From NCBI GenBank assembly GCA_025917655.1, contig CP084614.1, positions 2,046,001-2,110,000 on the forward strand: a DNA stretch of 64,000 nt, written 5' to 3'. Below are positions 1-11,440 of this stretch, piece after piece. Positions within the stretch are counted from its first letter, which is position 1. Every line of letters starts with the position of its first letter. The stretch is from Chlorella sorokiniana. Taxonomy: Eukaryota > Chlorophyta > Trebouxiophyceae > Chlorellales > Chlorellaceae. Both the position numbers and the translations under genes were made by a program. Under the pieces are notes generated by a model, which saw nothing but the letters and a program-made list of their open reading frames with translations, ran no database searches and had not been told where the DNA came from.

Positions 1-62
1 CATCGCACGAGTGATCAGCGACAGTAGCGACAGAAGCCCCCGCGGTTACCACCCGCCAGCGA

Positions 63-1734
63 ATGCTGCTCAGGACGCGTCGGCCGGGCCTTCCTGCTAG
101 ATTTCAGGAGGCATGGGCGCGCGTGAAATCTGCGAGCAGACCAATCGGTGCAGTAGAGGATGGCACTGCTGCCGCCGCCGCCAGCGGTCACGCCAGTGGC
201 CACGCCCACGGCAGCCGCTCCCTGGCCAAGTCGGACTCCCGGAGCGCGTCGCCAGGGTGCTGGCACACAGTTTCCACAGGTGGGCAGCTGCGCGGGCAAA
301 GAGCACGACCCCTCCGCAACAAGTAGCAGGCGGTTGCCAACCTCAGGTTGCGCCACGCATGCATTGCAGGGCCCCCAGGGACACTGCAGCCGCGCTGCTG
401 CGGGAGCTGAACGAGCTGGACCGCATCCAGCTGGTGCTGGCGTTGAAGGGGACGCTGCGGGACCGGTACCAGGAGCTGACGGAGACGCAGTACGTGGAGG
501 ACATCAGCAAGCAGATCTCGCTCAGCGGCAACCAGCAGCACCGCAAGCTGACCAGGTGGGGCAGGCAGGCCGCTACAGGCTGCTGGGTTGGCTGTTGGTT
601 GTCGGGAGATGCCGTGGTGCAGCCGCTGACTCCCGCTGTGCGAGCCCCGTGCCGCAGGCAGCAGATCCAGGACGCCGTGCGCTTCCAGCGCCAGCTGGGC
701 AGGCAGGGCGGCGTGGAGCAGCCGGCCAGCAGGCGCCAGCTGCTCGCCGTTGGCGTGGCCTCTGGCCTGCCCTTCATCGCCTTTGGCTTCCTGGACAATG
801 GCATCATGGTGAGGCGGCCGCCGCCCGCCGCTCCCTGCGGCGCAAACCTCGTGGGATCGCCGCCTTGCCCGCTTCAGGGCAGAGGCTTCCTGAAGCACAA
901 TGGACACCGCAGTGCATGTTTGGACGTTCCTGCGCCGTCCATGTGTGCAGTTGGTGGCGGGGAGCAGATTGACGCCGTGTTTGGCGCCAAGCTGGGCCTG
1001 ACCATGATGGCCAGCGCCGGTCTGGGCAACATGGTGGCCGACGTGGTGGGCGTCAGCGCCACGCATTCGGTGCAGGAAGCCATCAAGCGCCTCAACTTAG
1101 GCCGGCCGCCGCGGCTGAGGTGCGGCTGGCGGAGTGGGTCGGGTGCCCGTTGCGCGCACGATCCACTGTGCTGCTGCCCAGCCCTCCACCCGTCCCCAGC
1201 AGCGTGCATGCTCGCCATTGTTTGAGCCCCAGCTGCTCAACCTTGGCTCCCTGCACGGCCCTCCCTTTGCAGCCTCCTGCAGCAGCAGCAGCCGGCCGTG
1301 AAGGCTGCCACCGTGATTGGCGCAGCGCTTGGCGTGGCAGTGGGCTGCTTGCTGGGCATGAGCCCGCTTTTGTTCATGGAGCCAGGTGCGCCTCCCGCTG
1401 CTGGTGCCGCCTGCAGCTGCTGCATGGGATCCCACAGGCAGAGGCCCAGTTTGTTTGTGCTGAAGCCAAGGTGCAGCCACCCGGCCTGCTTGGCTGCCTG
1501 CGAGCAACGGCTCCGCCCTGGCTGGCTCTCCCCTTTGCAGGCTTCTTTGTGAGCGGCGCACAGGCAGCAGCAGACGCGGCAGCAGCGCTGGGGGTGCGGG
1601 GGAAGCGACAGACGCGGCAGCAGCTGCGTTGGGGGTCACCACAGTCGGCGTCCCCGCAGCAGCAGCAGATCAGGCTGGCGGGGAGCCGCTGCCAGCTGGC
1701 GAAACAGCGGCTGCAGCAGCTGCAGCGACCGTGA
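63..1734 (+). CDS. TMEM65: TMEM65-like mitochondrial inner-membrane protein
   Basis: The core matches the TMEM65 family. An N-terminal helical part (ELNELDRIQLVLALKGTL, from about 399) is followed by the hallmark GLPFIAFGFLDN segment (768-800), then GLTMMASAGLGNMVADVVG (996-1051), and a last membrane helix VAVGCLLGMSPLLF (1333-1374). The start at 63 is chosen because it opens an Arg-rich, acid-poor leader (MLLRTRRPGLPARF) typical of a mitochondrial presequence. Introns inferred: 280-369, 556-660, 809-950, one near 1120-1270, and one ending near 1540. Three frame breaks lie in C5 372-376, G4 959-962 and G5 1598-1602; one extra base in each restores the conserved frame. After the third break the better frame is an Ala-rich tail that stays open to about 2129, so the 3' end is uncertain. 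In animals TMEM65 acts at the inner mitochondrial membrane; a role here is inferred from the family only. Confidence 0.72.
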
Positions 1735-2333
1735 CAGCAGCCACAGGGGCAGCGCCCGAGGCTGCGTCACCAGTAGACTCGCTGGCTGCAGGCAAACCGG
1801 CGGCAGCCCCCATGGTGCCACTGTGCCGACAACAAAGCTTGCTTGACTCCCACTCTGTATCCATATCCCTCCCTTGCCTACACTGTACCCTTGCACACAC
1901 TGCCTTATTTCATCTCTCCCTCTTTCTCTCCTTCCACCGCTGGCTGATCCCAGCACTTATTGTAGGCCAGCAGTTACAGCACTTCCCACTCGCACTCGCA
2001 CATGCAAAATGGTGTGAGCGTGGAAAGAAAGGCTCGCATGTTTCTCGGTGTGACGGCTTAGCTTGCAAACTAGAGAGATCCCCAATCAATGGCATTGTGA
2101 CCCAGGAAAAAGTGTGCGGTGCTCACTGAGCGCGACTCAACAACAAGGTTCTGAATGAATCGTGAGTAATTATTGTGCTGGCAAGTGTGATAACAGAAAA
2201 GCAGCTCTCCGCTGGAAAACGTGTACAAGTTGTGAAGTGGGACCACGAACACGTGGTGATCGCAAAGCGGGGAAAGTAGATCTAATGAAGAAATCAAGAC
2301 TGTCTAGCTTCAGACGAGGAATGTGTCTTGCCA
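1735..2333. other. Convergent intergenic / 3' UTR region
   Basis: This stretch lies between the ends of the TMEM65-like gene (+) and the Gln-rich gene (-). Composition becomes AT-richer and pyrimidine-rich (around 1855-1935), as expected for 3' untranslated sequence. I see no conserved coding signal apart from the possible Ala-rich extension of the upstream gene. Confidence 0.5.
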
Positions 2334-4244
2334 TTACTGCTGCTCATGATGATGTCCAGTGCGACCTTGCTGCCGCTGCTGCTCAAAGGCTAGCATGGCT
2401 GCAGCCAGGGAGGGGTGACCAGGCCTGGACCCCGCAGCTCTGCCGCTGGGCACGTCATCTGCCCCAGCAAGCCCTTGCAATGCAGGTGCTGGCCCGGCTG
2501 ATGTGGCGGCTGTGGCGCTGGCTGGGGCCGGCAGTGAGCCTGGCAGCTGTGCGTGTTGGGGGGACGCTGAACTCATTGACAGGGAGCCCGCTGCAGGGCT
2601 GGTCTGCGCAGTCGGCAGTCTGGCCGCATCCGTGGCTGCTGCCAACAAGCTCCTGGCAGCAGGGGCGTCCGTCAGCGCCAGCCCCACAGGCGCCCCATGC
2701 CGACCAGGCAGCGATGCCATATGTACATCCGTTGCTGGCCCAGGCGCCAATCGCTGCCTCTTCCCAACTGGATCCGGCACGTCGCGGGGCAGTGGCGGAG
2801 GCGGGCCCACTGCTTGCTGCTGCGGCGCTGGCCCGCAGCGCTGATGGGGCTGCACCGCCATTTGGCTCAGCAGTGGCACGTCTCCAAAGCAATCTGCCTG
2901 CACACGGCCCGGCGTTGACGTCGAAGCAAGGGCCCCTGCCTGCGCAGCTGCCAGCGGCAGGCTCCGGCTGTCGCCAACCCCAAGCAAGCCTCTGACGGTC
3001 CTGGGCTGGAGTGGCAGGGAATGGTGATGCGACGTGGCGGCTCCGGGCTGCCGGCTGTCCAGGGCAGAGAAGTCGAGGTCAGCGAGGATGTCCAGGAATG
3101 GATCGGCTGCAGCCCCGGCCTGGTGCTGTTCCGCCGGTACCACCCTCCGCACGTCAACTTGGACTTGCCCCCTCTGCCCAGCGTAGTGCGGCGGGACAGG
3201 CACCTGCTGCACCTGCCGTCGAGGCAGGCTGGCAGCTGCGGCCGCTGCCTGCTCGCTGTGGGGGAGGTTGACCGGTGGGCCAGCTGTTGCTGCACTGGCG
3301 CTGCCAGCCCGGGCAGAGAAGGGATGGGCTGGGGGAAGAGCGGTGCATTTGGCAGCTGGCTGGCTCCGTGCCCGGTGATCACACTGGAGGGCCGCAGCTG
3401 CTGCCCTCCGAACGCCTGCTGCTGCATCTGCGTCGCTTCTGCAGCCTGCCGCTGTTCTAACTTATGTGCTAGCGGCTGCTGCTGGTGGTGAGGCTGATGC
3501 ACAGCCGACACAATGCCGGCACCAAGCAGACCAGCTGCAGTGGGCTGGGCCGCTGCTGGCTGCTCCGCTGCCAGCCGGGACCTCTGCAGAATGGCAAGCT
3601 GCTGCTCCCGCGCCCGCCGCACCTCCGCGCGTGTTTCAAGCACCTGTGCTTCAGCCGCCTGCCGCCGACGCGTCATCTCCAGCTGCTCCGAGAGCGACAG
3701 GCTGGCTGTGCTTGCCAACTCAGGCCCGCCGATGCCCGCCGGGGGCCCGGCAGCTTTCCTCCGCTTGCGCTGCACGGCCTCCCCTGCAGGATTTTCGGCT
3801 GGGACGCCAAGAACATTCTTTCTGTCTGCCCTTGCTGCTGAATGCACTAGCAGGCCAGGGTTAGGTGTTGCCTGTTCCGGCATAGGGGTCAGCGCTTGAG
3901 CAGCTGTCTGCTGTGGCAACTGGGACCCGACCGCCAGGCTGTCAAGGCGCGGCAGAGGAGCCTGCGGATGCTCCTGAGGCTGCTGCGGAGCCTGAAGGTC
4001 AGGCTGCTGCGGAAGGGGCTGCAACAGTGCAAGGTCGTACATGTGAGGCGCCAGACGGACCCCCAAGTTCCTGTGAGGCATGGAGAATGAAAGGAGTACA
4101 TTGTTGACGATGGGTGTGGAGGGCCGCCACGTGCATGGAAACCTTGCGTGCAGGTGGCAATCACTCACCGACGGCAATGCGCGCACTGCACCACCAGCAG
4201 GGGGGCTTTGTAACTCGGAGGGCGGCAGGAATGGGCACCTGCAT
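2334..4244 (-). CDS. Gln/Ala-rich protein of unknown function, with CxxC motif and acidic motif
   Basis: I do not recognise this gene. Reading minus, a first exon 4244-4169 opens at MQVPIPAALRVTKPP and carries a CAHC motif. A 98-bp intron (4168-4071, GTGAGT donor, CACAG acceptor) follows, and a long second exon runs to a TAA at 2334. That exon is rich in Gln, Pro and Ala. It has a charged, probably coiled-coil segment (EVRRAREQQLAILQRSRLAAEQ region, about 3545-3625), a basic patch QRKRRKAAG (about 3755) that could be a nuclear signal, and a compact acidic motif DPFLDILADLDFSALD (about 3065-3115) resembling an activation-type motif. Two frame breaks are repaired by one base each, in G5 3260-3264 and G6 4200-4205. 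A nuclear regulator is a guess from composition. Confidence 0.5.
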
Positions 4245-5092
4245 GCGGCGGCAGGGAGGGGAGCGGGCGGCGCTTTATCAGCGGCCAGCAATGGCTCGTA
4301 AGTCTCGGCGGCAACCTTGACATAGCATGCTCCGCTTCTCACGCCTCCCCCGACTACAACTGCCGCGAAATAGCGCCATTGCTTTCTGGCATTGAGCATG
4401 CAGCCCTCTCGGGGCGCACCCTCAACAGGCTGCCGCAATCATCTGCCTCGCATGCCACTCGGAGGTATGGCAAGGATGTTGAATCTCTATCCAGGGTGTC
4501 TCTGGTGAAAAGCACGGCCCGGCGCTCCACCATCGCGTTCACGGGCTTTGCTCGATCCTTGACGCCCTCCTGTTGTTCAATCACATGGACAGCTGCGACA
4601 TTTCCAGATTATATGACAAAGCTGAAGTAGCGGCCCTTGTAACCGTGCGATTCCGCCACCTGGCATCGGCTGGACGGCTTGTGTGGGCGCCGCCATTGGG
4701 GAGGAGATACAAACGCTTTCCATATTGACTTCAAGGTGCGGTCAGTGTTTGCAGTTCCTTGCATGATGAAAAACCGCACAGAGGGGTCAACCCATGTCGA
4801 TCAAAACTCGGGGGCGGCTACGCCTAAGAAACCGTAGCATGTGACAACGCTTCGAGCGCCTCTCCCCCACCACACACACACACACACACCTGCTGGCAGC
4901 AAAACAGATCACGCATCACGGCTGAATAGGATCACTCAATCCTCAACTTGCTACCATGAGTTTCAGGAAGGGCGCAAGCGTACACACACCATTGAAGGCA
5001 GCTTCGAGCATTCGAGCACAGCAGTATCATCAACTGGCTGAAGCCAGCTCAAGTCAGTATGCCACTGTAGCCACCCGACCTGGCAACCCCCG
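4245..5092. other. Intergenic region between Gln-rich gene and SEC12 3' end
   Basis: It should hold the promoter of the Gln-rich gene (minus) at its left and the SEC12 3' UTR at its right. The small open frame at 4379-4630 has no recognisable protein features. A (CA)n tract lies at about 4868-4890. Nothing else was seen. Confidence 0.45.
4868..4890. repeat. (CA)n microsatellite
   Basis: A near-perfect run of alternating C and A within intergenic DNA downstream of SEC12. Confidence 0.85.
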
Positions 5093-7305
5093 TCACGTCA
5101 ACTGCGCCAGCCAGTCCCGCAGCGGCAGCGGCAGCCACTGCAAGCTTGCCGCGTGCTGCAGCACGGGTGCCGCCGGTGCCAGCAGCTGCCGCAGTTCTTC
5201 GGGTCGGGTGGCGGCGGCGTGGCGCAGCAGGCCCGCCAGCGCCGCCAGCAGCAGCGCCACCGCCGCCAGCAGCAGCGCCAGCAGGCCGGCGCCGCCGCCC
5301 GCCGCCAGCGGCCGGCCTATGCGCGTCAGCACCGCCGAGGCATCTGACGAGCCAGAGATTATGAAGAGCTCGTCAGGGCTGAAGGCCACGCTGGTGGCGA
5401 AGGTCATGTGGGCCCCCTCACGCGCTTCACCACCCGCAGGCTGTCGGTGTCCACCACAACCTGGTCGCCTGCAGGGTGTGGGAGGCGGGAGGGAGGGAGG
5501 GTTTCGGTGGAAAGGGAGGCGGGAGGGGGGTGTGGGTGGAAAGGGAGGCGGGCGGGAGAGGCGGTAGGGGCAGGGCACACTGTACACAAGCCCAAACACT
5601 GAAGGGTTGGGCAGGGCAAGGGTTCCAACAGCAGCCCGCACGCAGCTCAAGTGCTGCCAGCATGAGTCCGCCCGCGGCTCTGGCAACCCCGGCGGCAGCG
5701 CACCGTCGGGGGTGACGGCCGCCATCAGCTCGCCGCTGCGCGACAGCTCAAAGCCGCAGATGGGCGAAGGCGCCACCGGCTTGCGGGTGCGGCTGTCCAT
5801 CCGGATGGCGCCGTCGGCGTCCTGCGGCAGCGGCAGAGGCAGAGCGGGCGGCGGCGTTGGGAGCCCGCCAGTCAGGGGGCGCAGCAGGGCACGGTGCCAG
5901 CCAAGCTAGCCCCGCGGCATGCCGGCAGGCGGCGGCAAGCTGCGCCCTGAGCACCTGCCGCCACTTGACGATCCAGCCCTCGCGCTTCCACTTCATGGGC
6001 GTCAGCAGCACAATCCCCTCCTCGTCCACCGCCGATTTGCAGCGGAAGAAGGTGGCGCGCGGCATGTCTGCCATCCAATGCGCAGGAGGGGAAGGCCGGG
6101 GTTGCGATCGCAAGGCACGATGCAGGGAGGGCCGCAGCGGCAGCGTGCGCAGCGGCGACAGAGCCCCCAGGCAGGCCTGCGCCCTCGCCCCCCCCACCCT
6201 GCGGCGGCGCCAGCTGCGCGATCTCCTCTCCCGTGCCCGCGTTCCACAGGCGGCACGCCCCGCCTCGTCGCAGGAAAACAGCACGCCGTCGCCGTGGGCC
6301 GGGAGAAGTCCACCGACCGCACCGCCTTCGCGGACGCCTGCCACCTGCATGCCAGCGCGGCGGCGCAAGCGCGGGCGAGGGGGCGGCAACCGCCTGAAAG
6401 GCTGCCCAACGAGCAGCACTGACAGGCGTCAACGGCTGCCAGGTGGGCGCCGGTGGATCACAGCGGGCGCGGGGCCAGCAGCAGGCAGGAACGGCAGGAG
6501 CGGCAGGGATGAGGACGGCCCGTGCCCTGATTGAGCCAATCCCTCCCGCGCACCGCAGCCTGCGCGTCATGTGCGGCCACTCCCACACCTCCACCCAGCC
6601 GTCCTCGCCGCCCAGCGCCAGGAAGCGCCCATCCGAAGAGAAGGACATGCCCTTGATGGGGCCGATGCCCGCGGTGCGCTCTGTGAACTCGCCTGCAGCA
6701 GGCAAAGTGGTGGAGGGAGGGGGGCCTCCGGTAGAAACTCAGGGCCATTACAGCTGCAGGCTACTGGCTGGCTGCCACAAAGCAAACCGCTCCAGGCACG
6801 GCAGCGGAGGCAGAGACCGGTGTTCGACGTGGCTGCAAGCGTCGCCGACTGGCCTCACCCTGCGAAAGCGAGAGCTTGGGCAGAGCGGCGGCGTCGACGG
6901 GCGGCTGGAGGTCCACGCGCTGCAGCCCGCCGATGCTCATGCCGCAGACCAGGGCGCGGCCCGAGGGGTGCATGAGCAGGCGGTAGCCGGCATCCTTGCC
7001 GGTGTTCAGCTTGGCCACCTCCTCGCTCTGCTCGCCCTCCCGGCAGCGCAGCACCGTCACCCTGCCGCAGGCGGGGCAGGTGCTTGGGTGTCGGCAGGCG
7101 GGAACCATGACGGCATTTGAGCGGCACACCTGCAGGTCCAGCTGCAGCGCAGCTCTAACCACAACCAGCTTTGCAAAGCCACTCACTTGTTCTCAATGCC
7201 GTGGCCACCACCGCCGCACATGTACACATACTCGCCCGGAGGCCAGGCAATGCCGTAGATGGGGCAGCCATACTTGATGCCCCACTCCTTCTTCTTCCTA
7301 GCCAT
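5093..7305 (-). CDS. SEC12: SEC12/PREB-like SAR1 guanine-nucleotide exchange factor
   Basis: SEC12 is an ER membrane protein that loads SAR1 with GTP to start COPII coat assembly. Seven exons read on minus: 7305-7187, 7061-6859, 6692-6554, 6344-6198, 6067-5955, 5821-5704, 5468-5093. The product starts MARKKKEWGIKYGCPIYGIA and has the family GGGGHGIENK turn in exon 1. WD40-type blades follow (IKGMSFSSDGRFLALGGEDG, CRLWNAGTGEEIAQL, HMTFATSVAFSPDELFIISG), and near the C-terminus there is one long Leu/Ala membrane helix (AGLLALLLAAVALLLAALAG), the expected tail anchor. Length, about 390 residues, fits the family. Three single-base losses must be assumed (C5 5413-5417, C4 6258-6261, and G runs at 6296-6303) to keep the blades in frame. 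It is divergently arranged with eIF2D. Confidence 0.85.
5483..5565 (+). repeat. Purine-rich GGGAGGC/GGTGGAAA minisatellite in SEC12 intron 6
   Basis: Repeated units of about 35-40 bp built from gtggaaagggaggcgggagg lie in the last SEC12 intron. On the transcribed strand this is a long polypyrimidine stretch upstream of the acceptor at 5469. Confidence 0.6.
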
Positions 7306-7928
7306 GCTGCGGCGCTGAGGGTAGGGCAACCGTCGGCGGCAGCAGGCAGCGGGGCGGCGGTGACCGCCGATGGCTGCGGTAGGCTGCAATCGCTTTACTC
7401 TCCACTGCAGAGTCCGATCAACGGTTGATGTATTGTATGCTGGCTGTGGAGGTGCGTTTTCTCGAAGGAAAACAAGCGGGGTGCCGAAACTGGGGTTTTA
7501 AACGGGAACAACACCTGTCCGATCGCAGTAGTAACACCTTTCCAACGCCCAAAAGCGGGCAAAAGGCAAATTAGCGCTCTGAACTCCACGCTGGCAGCTG
7601 GAAGAAAACGGGCATACTGTCGCCAATTAAGACCCTCCTGCACTTGTTGCTGTTTGAGCTTGATATCGTCGTTATACAAGGAGGTAACATAGGGGTTCTA
7701 ATCGGGTAAAGCGCTCTGACTGACAAGCCGCTGAACGTCATCACCCGCACCTTTCTATTGAAAGGTGAGAAGGGCGCCAGATTTACATGCATATGTTCAT
7801 CTGCTGTTCGACACAGCCAGATGAGGAATGCATCGTCACTGCAATGCACCGCCGCCACCGCCACGCCACAGGCTTTGGCCGTGTGAATAGAGGTGCAACA
7901 CAGCTGCGGGCAGCCATCAGGGCCCTCC
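7306..7928. promoter_or_regulatory. Divergent promoter region SEC12 / eIF2D
   Basis: The two genes start 623 bp apart in opposite directions, so this segment must contain both promoters and 5' UTRs. Open frames inside (for example minus 7395-7679) show no protein features. No TATA box could be called with confidence. Confidence 0.5.
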
Positions 7929-10818
7929 ATGTTCAAGAAGAACATCAGCGTCAGCTCCACACACCAGCTGTCGGGCAAGGATGGCAAGGAGCTGCGGCGG
8001 TCGGTGCAGAAGGCCTTTCCAGCATTGAGCGAGGAGCAGCTGGCTGCGCTGCTGCCGGGCAAGAGTGGCCTGGTGCAGACCAAGCTCAGCAACCGCTGCC
8101 TGGTCTACTCCCAAGACGGCGGCAACCCGCTGTTCTTCGACCCCGACGGCCGCGGCAACCTGCTGCCCACGGTGAGGCGGCTGGGGCTGGATGGCATCTC
8201 ACTGCCCACCCCGCCCAGCAGGCCCGCCCACAGCGGCAGCACCTGATTCGTGAAGCCCTTTTGCTTCCCATGCTTCCCTGCTTCCCATGCTGCGCTGCAG
8301 GTGTATGCCCTGGCCATCGAGCCCAGCCTGCTGCCCACCGTGCACACGTGGTCGGAAGTGAGCGGCAAGGTGCTGGGCGGCGCAGGTGAGGGGGCGGTAC
8401 AACTCACCCGGATGTACATCTCCCGTACAACTCAAGGCAGCGTACAGCGACGCTGCTACAGACCTGCCCCCACTCTGTCGCCGTTCACCCGCCATCCCCG
8501 CAGACCTCTTCCTTCAGGGCGTGCTGCAGCCGCCGGGGGCCTCCCGACTTCCTGGCCGGCAGCCCCCGCAGCCTGTCGGTGCCCGGCAACCCGCTGCCGT
8601 TTGCGGTGGGCCGCATGGCGGTGTCCAAGGCGGAGGCCGTGCGGGAGGGCATGAGGGGGCGCGGCGTCACGCTGCTGCACGTGTACAGCGACTTGCTGTG
8701 GCAGATGGGGGACAAGGCGCCGCCCAACGACGGCTTCACGCCCGCCCGCATCTTCCCGCTGGAGCAGCCAGAGGCAGCGGCAGCGCCCGCCGCCCCGGCG
8801 AGCCAGGGGCGCCAACGGGGGCGCTGGCGAGGCAGCTGCCGCGCAGCTGGGCGGCCTGCAGTTGGAGGAGGGCGGCGAGCGGCTGCGGCAGCCGATGCAG
8901 CGCCAAGTAGCGCAGCAGCGGCGCCAGACGCAGCGCAAGCAGGCGAGGCGGTGCCGGCGGCAGCAGGGCCAGATGGCGGCGGTGCTGTGGACATGGATGC
9001 GTTGCTGGAGGCCGCGGTGCTGGCTGGGCTGCAGACCCTGAAGAATGCTGAGCTGCCCATTCAGACAGGTGGGCGGGCCGGAGCTGGGTGCCCTGTCGAG
9101 GGGGCACAGCCCAGAGCTGCCCAGCGTGCTCAGCACCCACAGCTGATGCGTCTGCAGGCGACTTCTACACGAAGCACATGGTCCCTGCCAGGCCCGAGGG
9201 GGTGGTGTTTGACCTGAAGCAGAGCCGGTACAAGAAGCTGGGCAAGCTGCTGGACAAATTCGAAAAGGACAAGGCAAGAAGGGCGCCCCTGGGCTGTGCA
9301 CCTCCGTTACGCACAGGCTGGGCTGGTGGCCCCCTGCTTGGATTGTATGCAGGGGAGTGGTTTTGGGCTAGGGCTGGCACAGGGCACCTGCTGTATGGCC
9401 TGTGGGCACCCCTCCACCCTGCCTCCTTTCTTTCCTCTCACCCTGTGCCAGGTCATCACCCAGAAGGTGGTGCGCAAGCAGGACTGCATCACCGCCGTCA
9501 ACCGCTCCCACCCCGCCTACACCGACTTCACAGGCATGCCCGCCCGGCCGGCAGCAGCGCCAGCGGCAGCGGCGGTGCCGCCAAGGGCGGCGGCGGCGGC
9601 GGCGCGGACGGCAGCCGGGTGCAGGTGGAGTATTGCTTCAGGGCACCTTCTTCGCTGCGGCCGGTGTTTGGGGAGGCGGGACTGCGGGACAAGGAGCGGC
9701 TGTACAACGAGCGGGAAGTGGGCGAGGCGCTGGCGGCATATGCGGCCGCGCAAGGTGCGGCTGCGGCGGCGGCGACGACGCGCTGCTCCTGCTAACGAAC
9801 AGCCTGCACGCATTTGTTCGCGTTCCCAGGCGTCTGTTGGGAAGCTTCCTTCCTGGCCGCAATTTGCAACCTTTTATGGTGTCTGCGCCTGGTGCCCTGC
9901 AGGCCTGGCTTCCCCGATGGAAGGTCGGTCCGGCTGGACCGCCTGCTGCACGGCGCCCTGTTCAACAAGAAGGAAGCGGAGCAGGAGGGCAGCTCGGTGG
10001 CGGAGGGCGAGCTGCTGAAGCGGCTGCTGGGCAAGCTGCAGCTGCACCACCGCCTGCTGCGCCCCAGCGAGCAGGTGGGTCGCCCCTGAGGGAGAGCGCG
10101 CTGCGACAGCTGGCTGCCCCGTGTTGAGCATGGCGGGCTCATCGGATGTCCAGAGCTGCTCGCTTGCCAGAACTGCAAGGAGAAGGGCTCGCAGCCGCAC
10201 AGCCAGCACCCTGCTCTGGCTGGCCCAGCCACGCGGTTGCTGTTATTTGCTGCCGACGCAGGGGCTTGTGGAGGTGGTGCGTAAGGGGCAGGTCAGGCCT
10301 GTGGTGATCAGCGTGGAGCGGCGGTTTGGCCGCAACATCACTGGTGGGCGTGGCGGCGGGCCCAGCACTGATGTGCGTGCTGCAGGCGGCCTTGTTGTTG
10401 TTGAGGCCTGCTGCAGAACTCGTTCAGCACGCTGCTCTGGTTGCCTGCCTGCCCCGTTGTCTTCCCCTGCAGCCGTCAGCCACGTGGAGAGCTTTGCGCT
10501 GTCCGCCGATGAGACGTCTGGCGTGTTCAGCCGCAAGTTCCAGACCAGCTGCAGGTGCCGGGCGGTGCCTGCTGGCGGCCCCGCAGGCTGCATGCCGACC
10601 CGCGCCACACATCCGTCCCTCTGCCTCCCGCCCCGCCCCGCCCCATCTGCCTCAGAGTCTGTTCCTCCCCGTGCAGCGTGTCCAAGCTTCCGGGCAAGGA
10701 GGAGAAGGACCACGAGATCATGCTGCAGGGCGACCTGGGCAAGCAGGTGGCGGCCTTCCTCACCGAGCAGTATGGCATCCCGAAAGAACTGCTGGAGCTG
10801 AAGACCAAGGGGAAGTGA
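7929..10818 (+). CDS. EIF2D: Translation initiation factor eIF2D (ligatin)
   Basis: eIF2D delivers or removes tRNA at the 40S P site in non-canonical initiation and in recycling. Nine exons: 7929-8171, 8301-8385, 8504-9068, 9158-9273, 9452-9754, 9903-10073, 10262-10343, 10473-10554, 10677-10818. Domains in order: the N-terminal MFKKNISVSS region and PUA-type domain (GNPLPFAVGRMAVSKAEAV, GRGVTLLHVYSDLLWQMG); an acidic/Ala linker into the conserved VDMDALLEAAVLAGLQTLK; the SWIB-like part (QSRYKKLGKLLDKFEKDK); and a C-terminal SUI1 fold (RKGQVRPVVISVERRFGRNIT, then KQVAAFLTEQYGIPKELLEL). The intron 9274-9451 is GC-AG (AAG|GCAAGA). Frame slips occur at G5 8535-8539, near 9539-9545 and at C4 9912-9915. 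The start Met is supported by conservation of the first residues. Confidence 0.9.
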
Positions 10819-11440
10819 GGAGCAGGGGGATGCGAGCGGCAGCGACAAGCCATGGGCCATGGGCACATGCGATACCTTGATTGTCATCACTGGTTGCGGG
10901 GTGATGTGTGAGAGCCTTGCGAAGCCTCCAAGGCCGCGCCTCGACACCCAGACTGGCAGCGCAGTGCGCGACAACGGGCATGGCGCTTCTCCAGGCAGAG
11001 CACCGCAGAGGGGCCCGTCCCAGTGGCGTGCTTGCTTGCCTGCCCGCTCCTGTTGCGATTCATCCAGGCGCATACTCTGTTTGCGGATGAATCAACCTGA
11101 ATGCTGGCTTCAGCATCGATTGCTGACATGATAACAAAGTGGATCCTCCCAGATTTATGGCAGCTGGGGTGCGCCACCAGACAGGGAGTGCTCATCATCT
11201 GGAGGGGCGGCAGCGCAGGCCATGCACCCCGGCATTGACACTTGCCAAGGCAGCATTGGCGTTGTCGGCAGAGGAGCATGCTAAGCACCACCTTCATGAT
11301 TTTCAAATCTGTCTTGCAAGCTTAATCATTGATCATGATCCTTCAAACAAAATCAAAGGTATCACAGCCACATAGCATGGCAGAGGCCTGCGGTGTGTCT
11401 GTCGTTGCCTTGTGCCCGCTTGTCTCCCTCAGCCGCCCCC
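10819..11440. other. Intergenic, right half inside tandem duplication
   Basis: This is the 3' flank of eIF2D and of MYND gene A (convergent). From about 10985 onward it aligns with 13605-13990, the equivalent flank of MYND gene B. No gene of its own is visible. Confidence 0.55.

Noticed and set aside
113-1225. A single 370-codon plus-strand ORF as the TMEM65 gene
   Set aside because: It runs through clear GT-AG introns and misses the Met at 63 with the mitochondrial-type leader; conserved segments only join correctly after splicing.
2162-2995. Plus-strand ORF of 277 codons
   Set aside because: It is antisense to the Gln-rich gene, whose minus frame has the compositional bias and ordered motifs; the plus frame is a GC-driven shadow.
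4379-4630. Small plus-strand ORF (83 codons)
   Set aside because: No signal peptide, domain or conserved pattern, and it is in intergenic DNA; nothing supports it as a gene.
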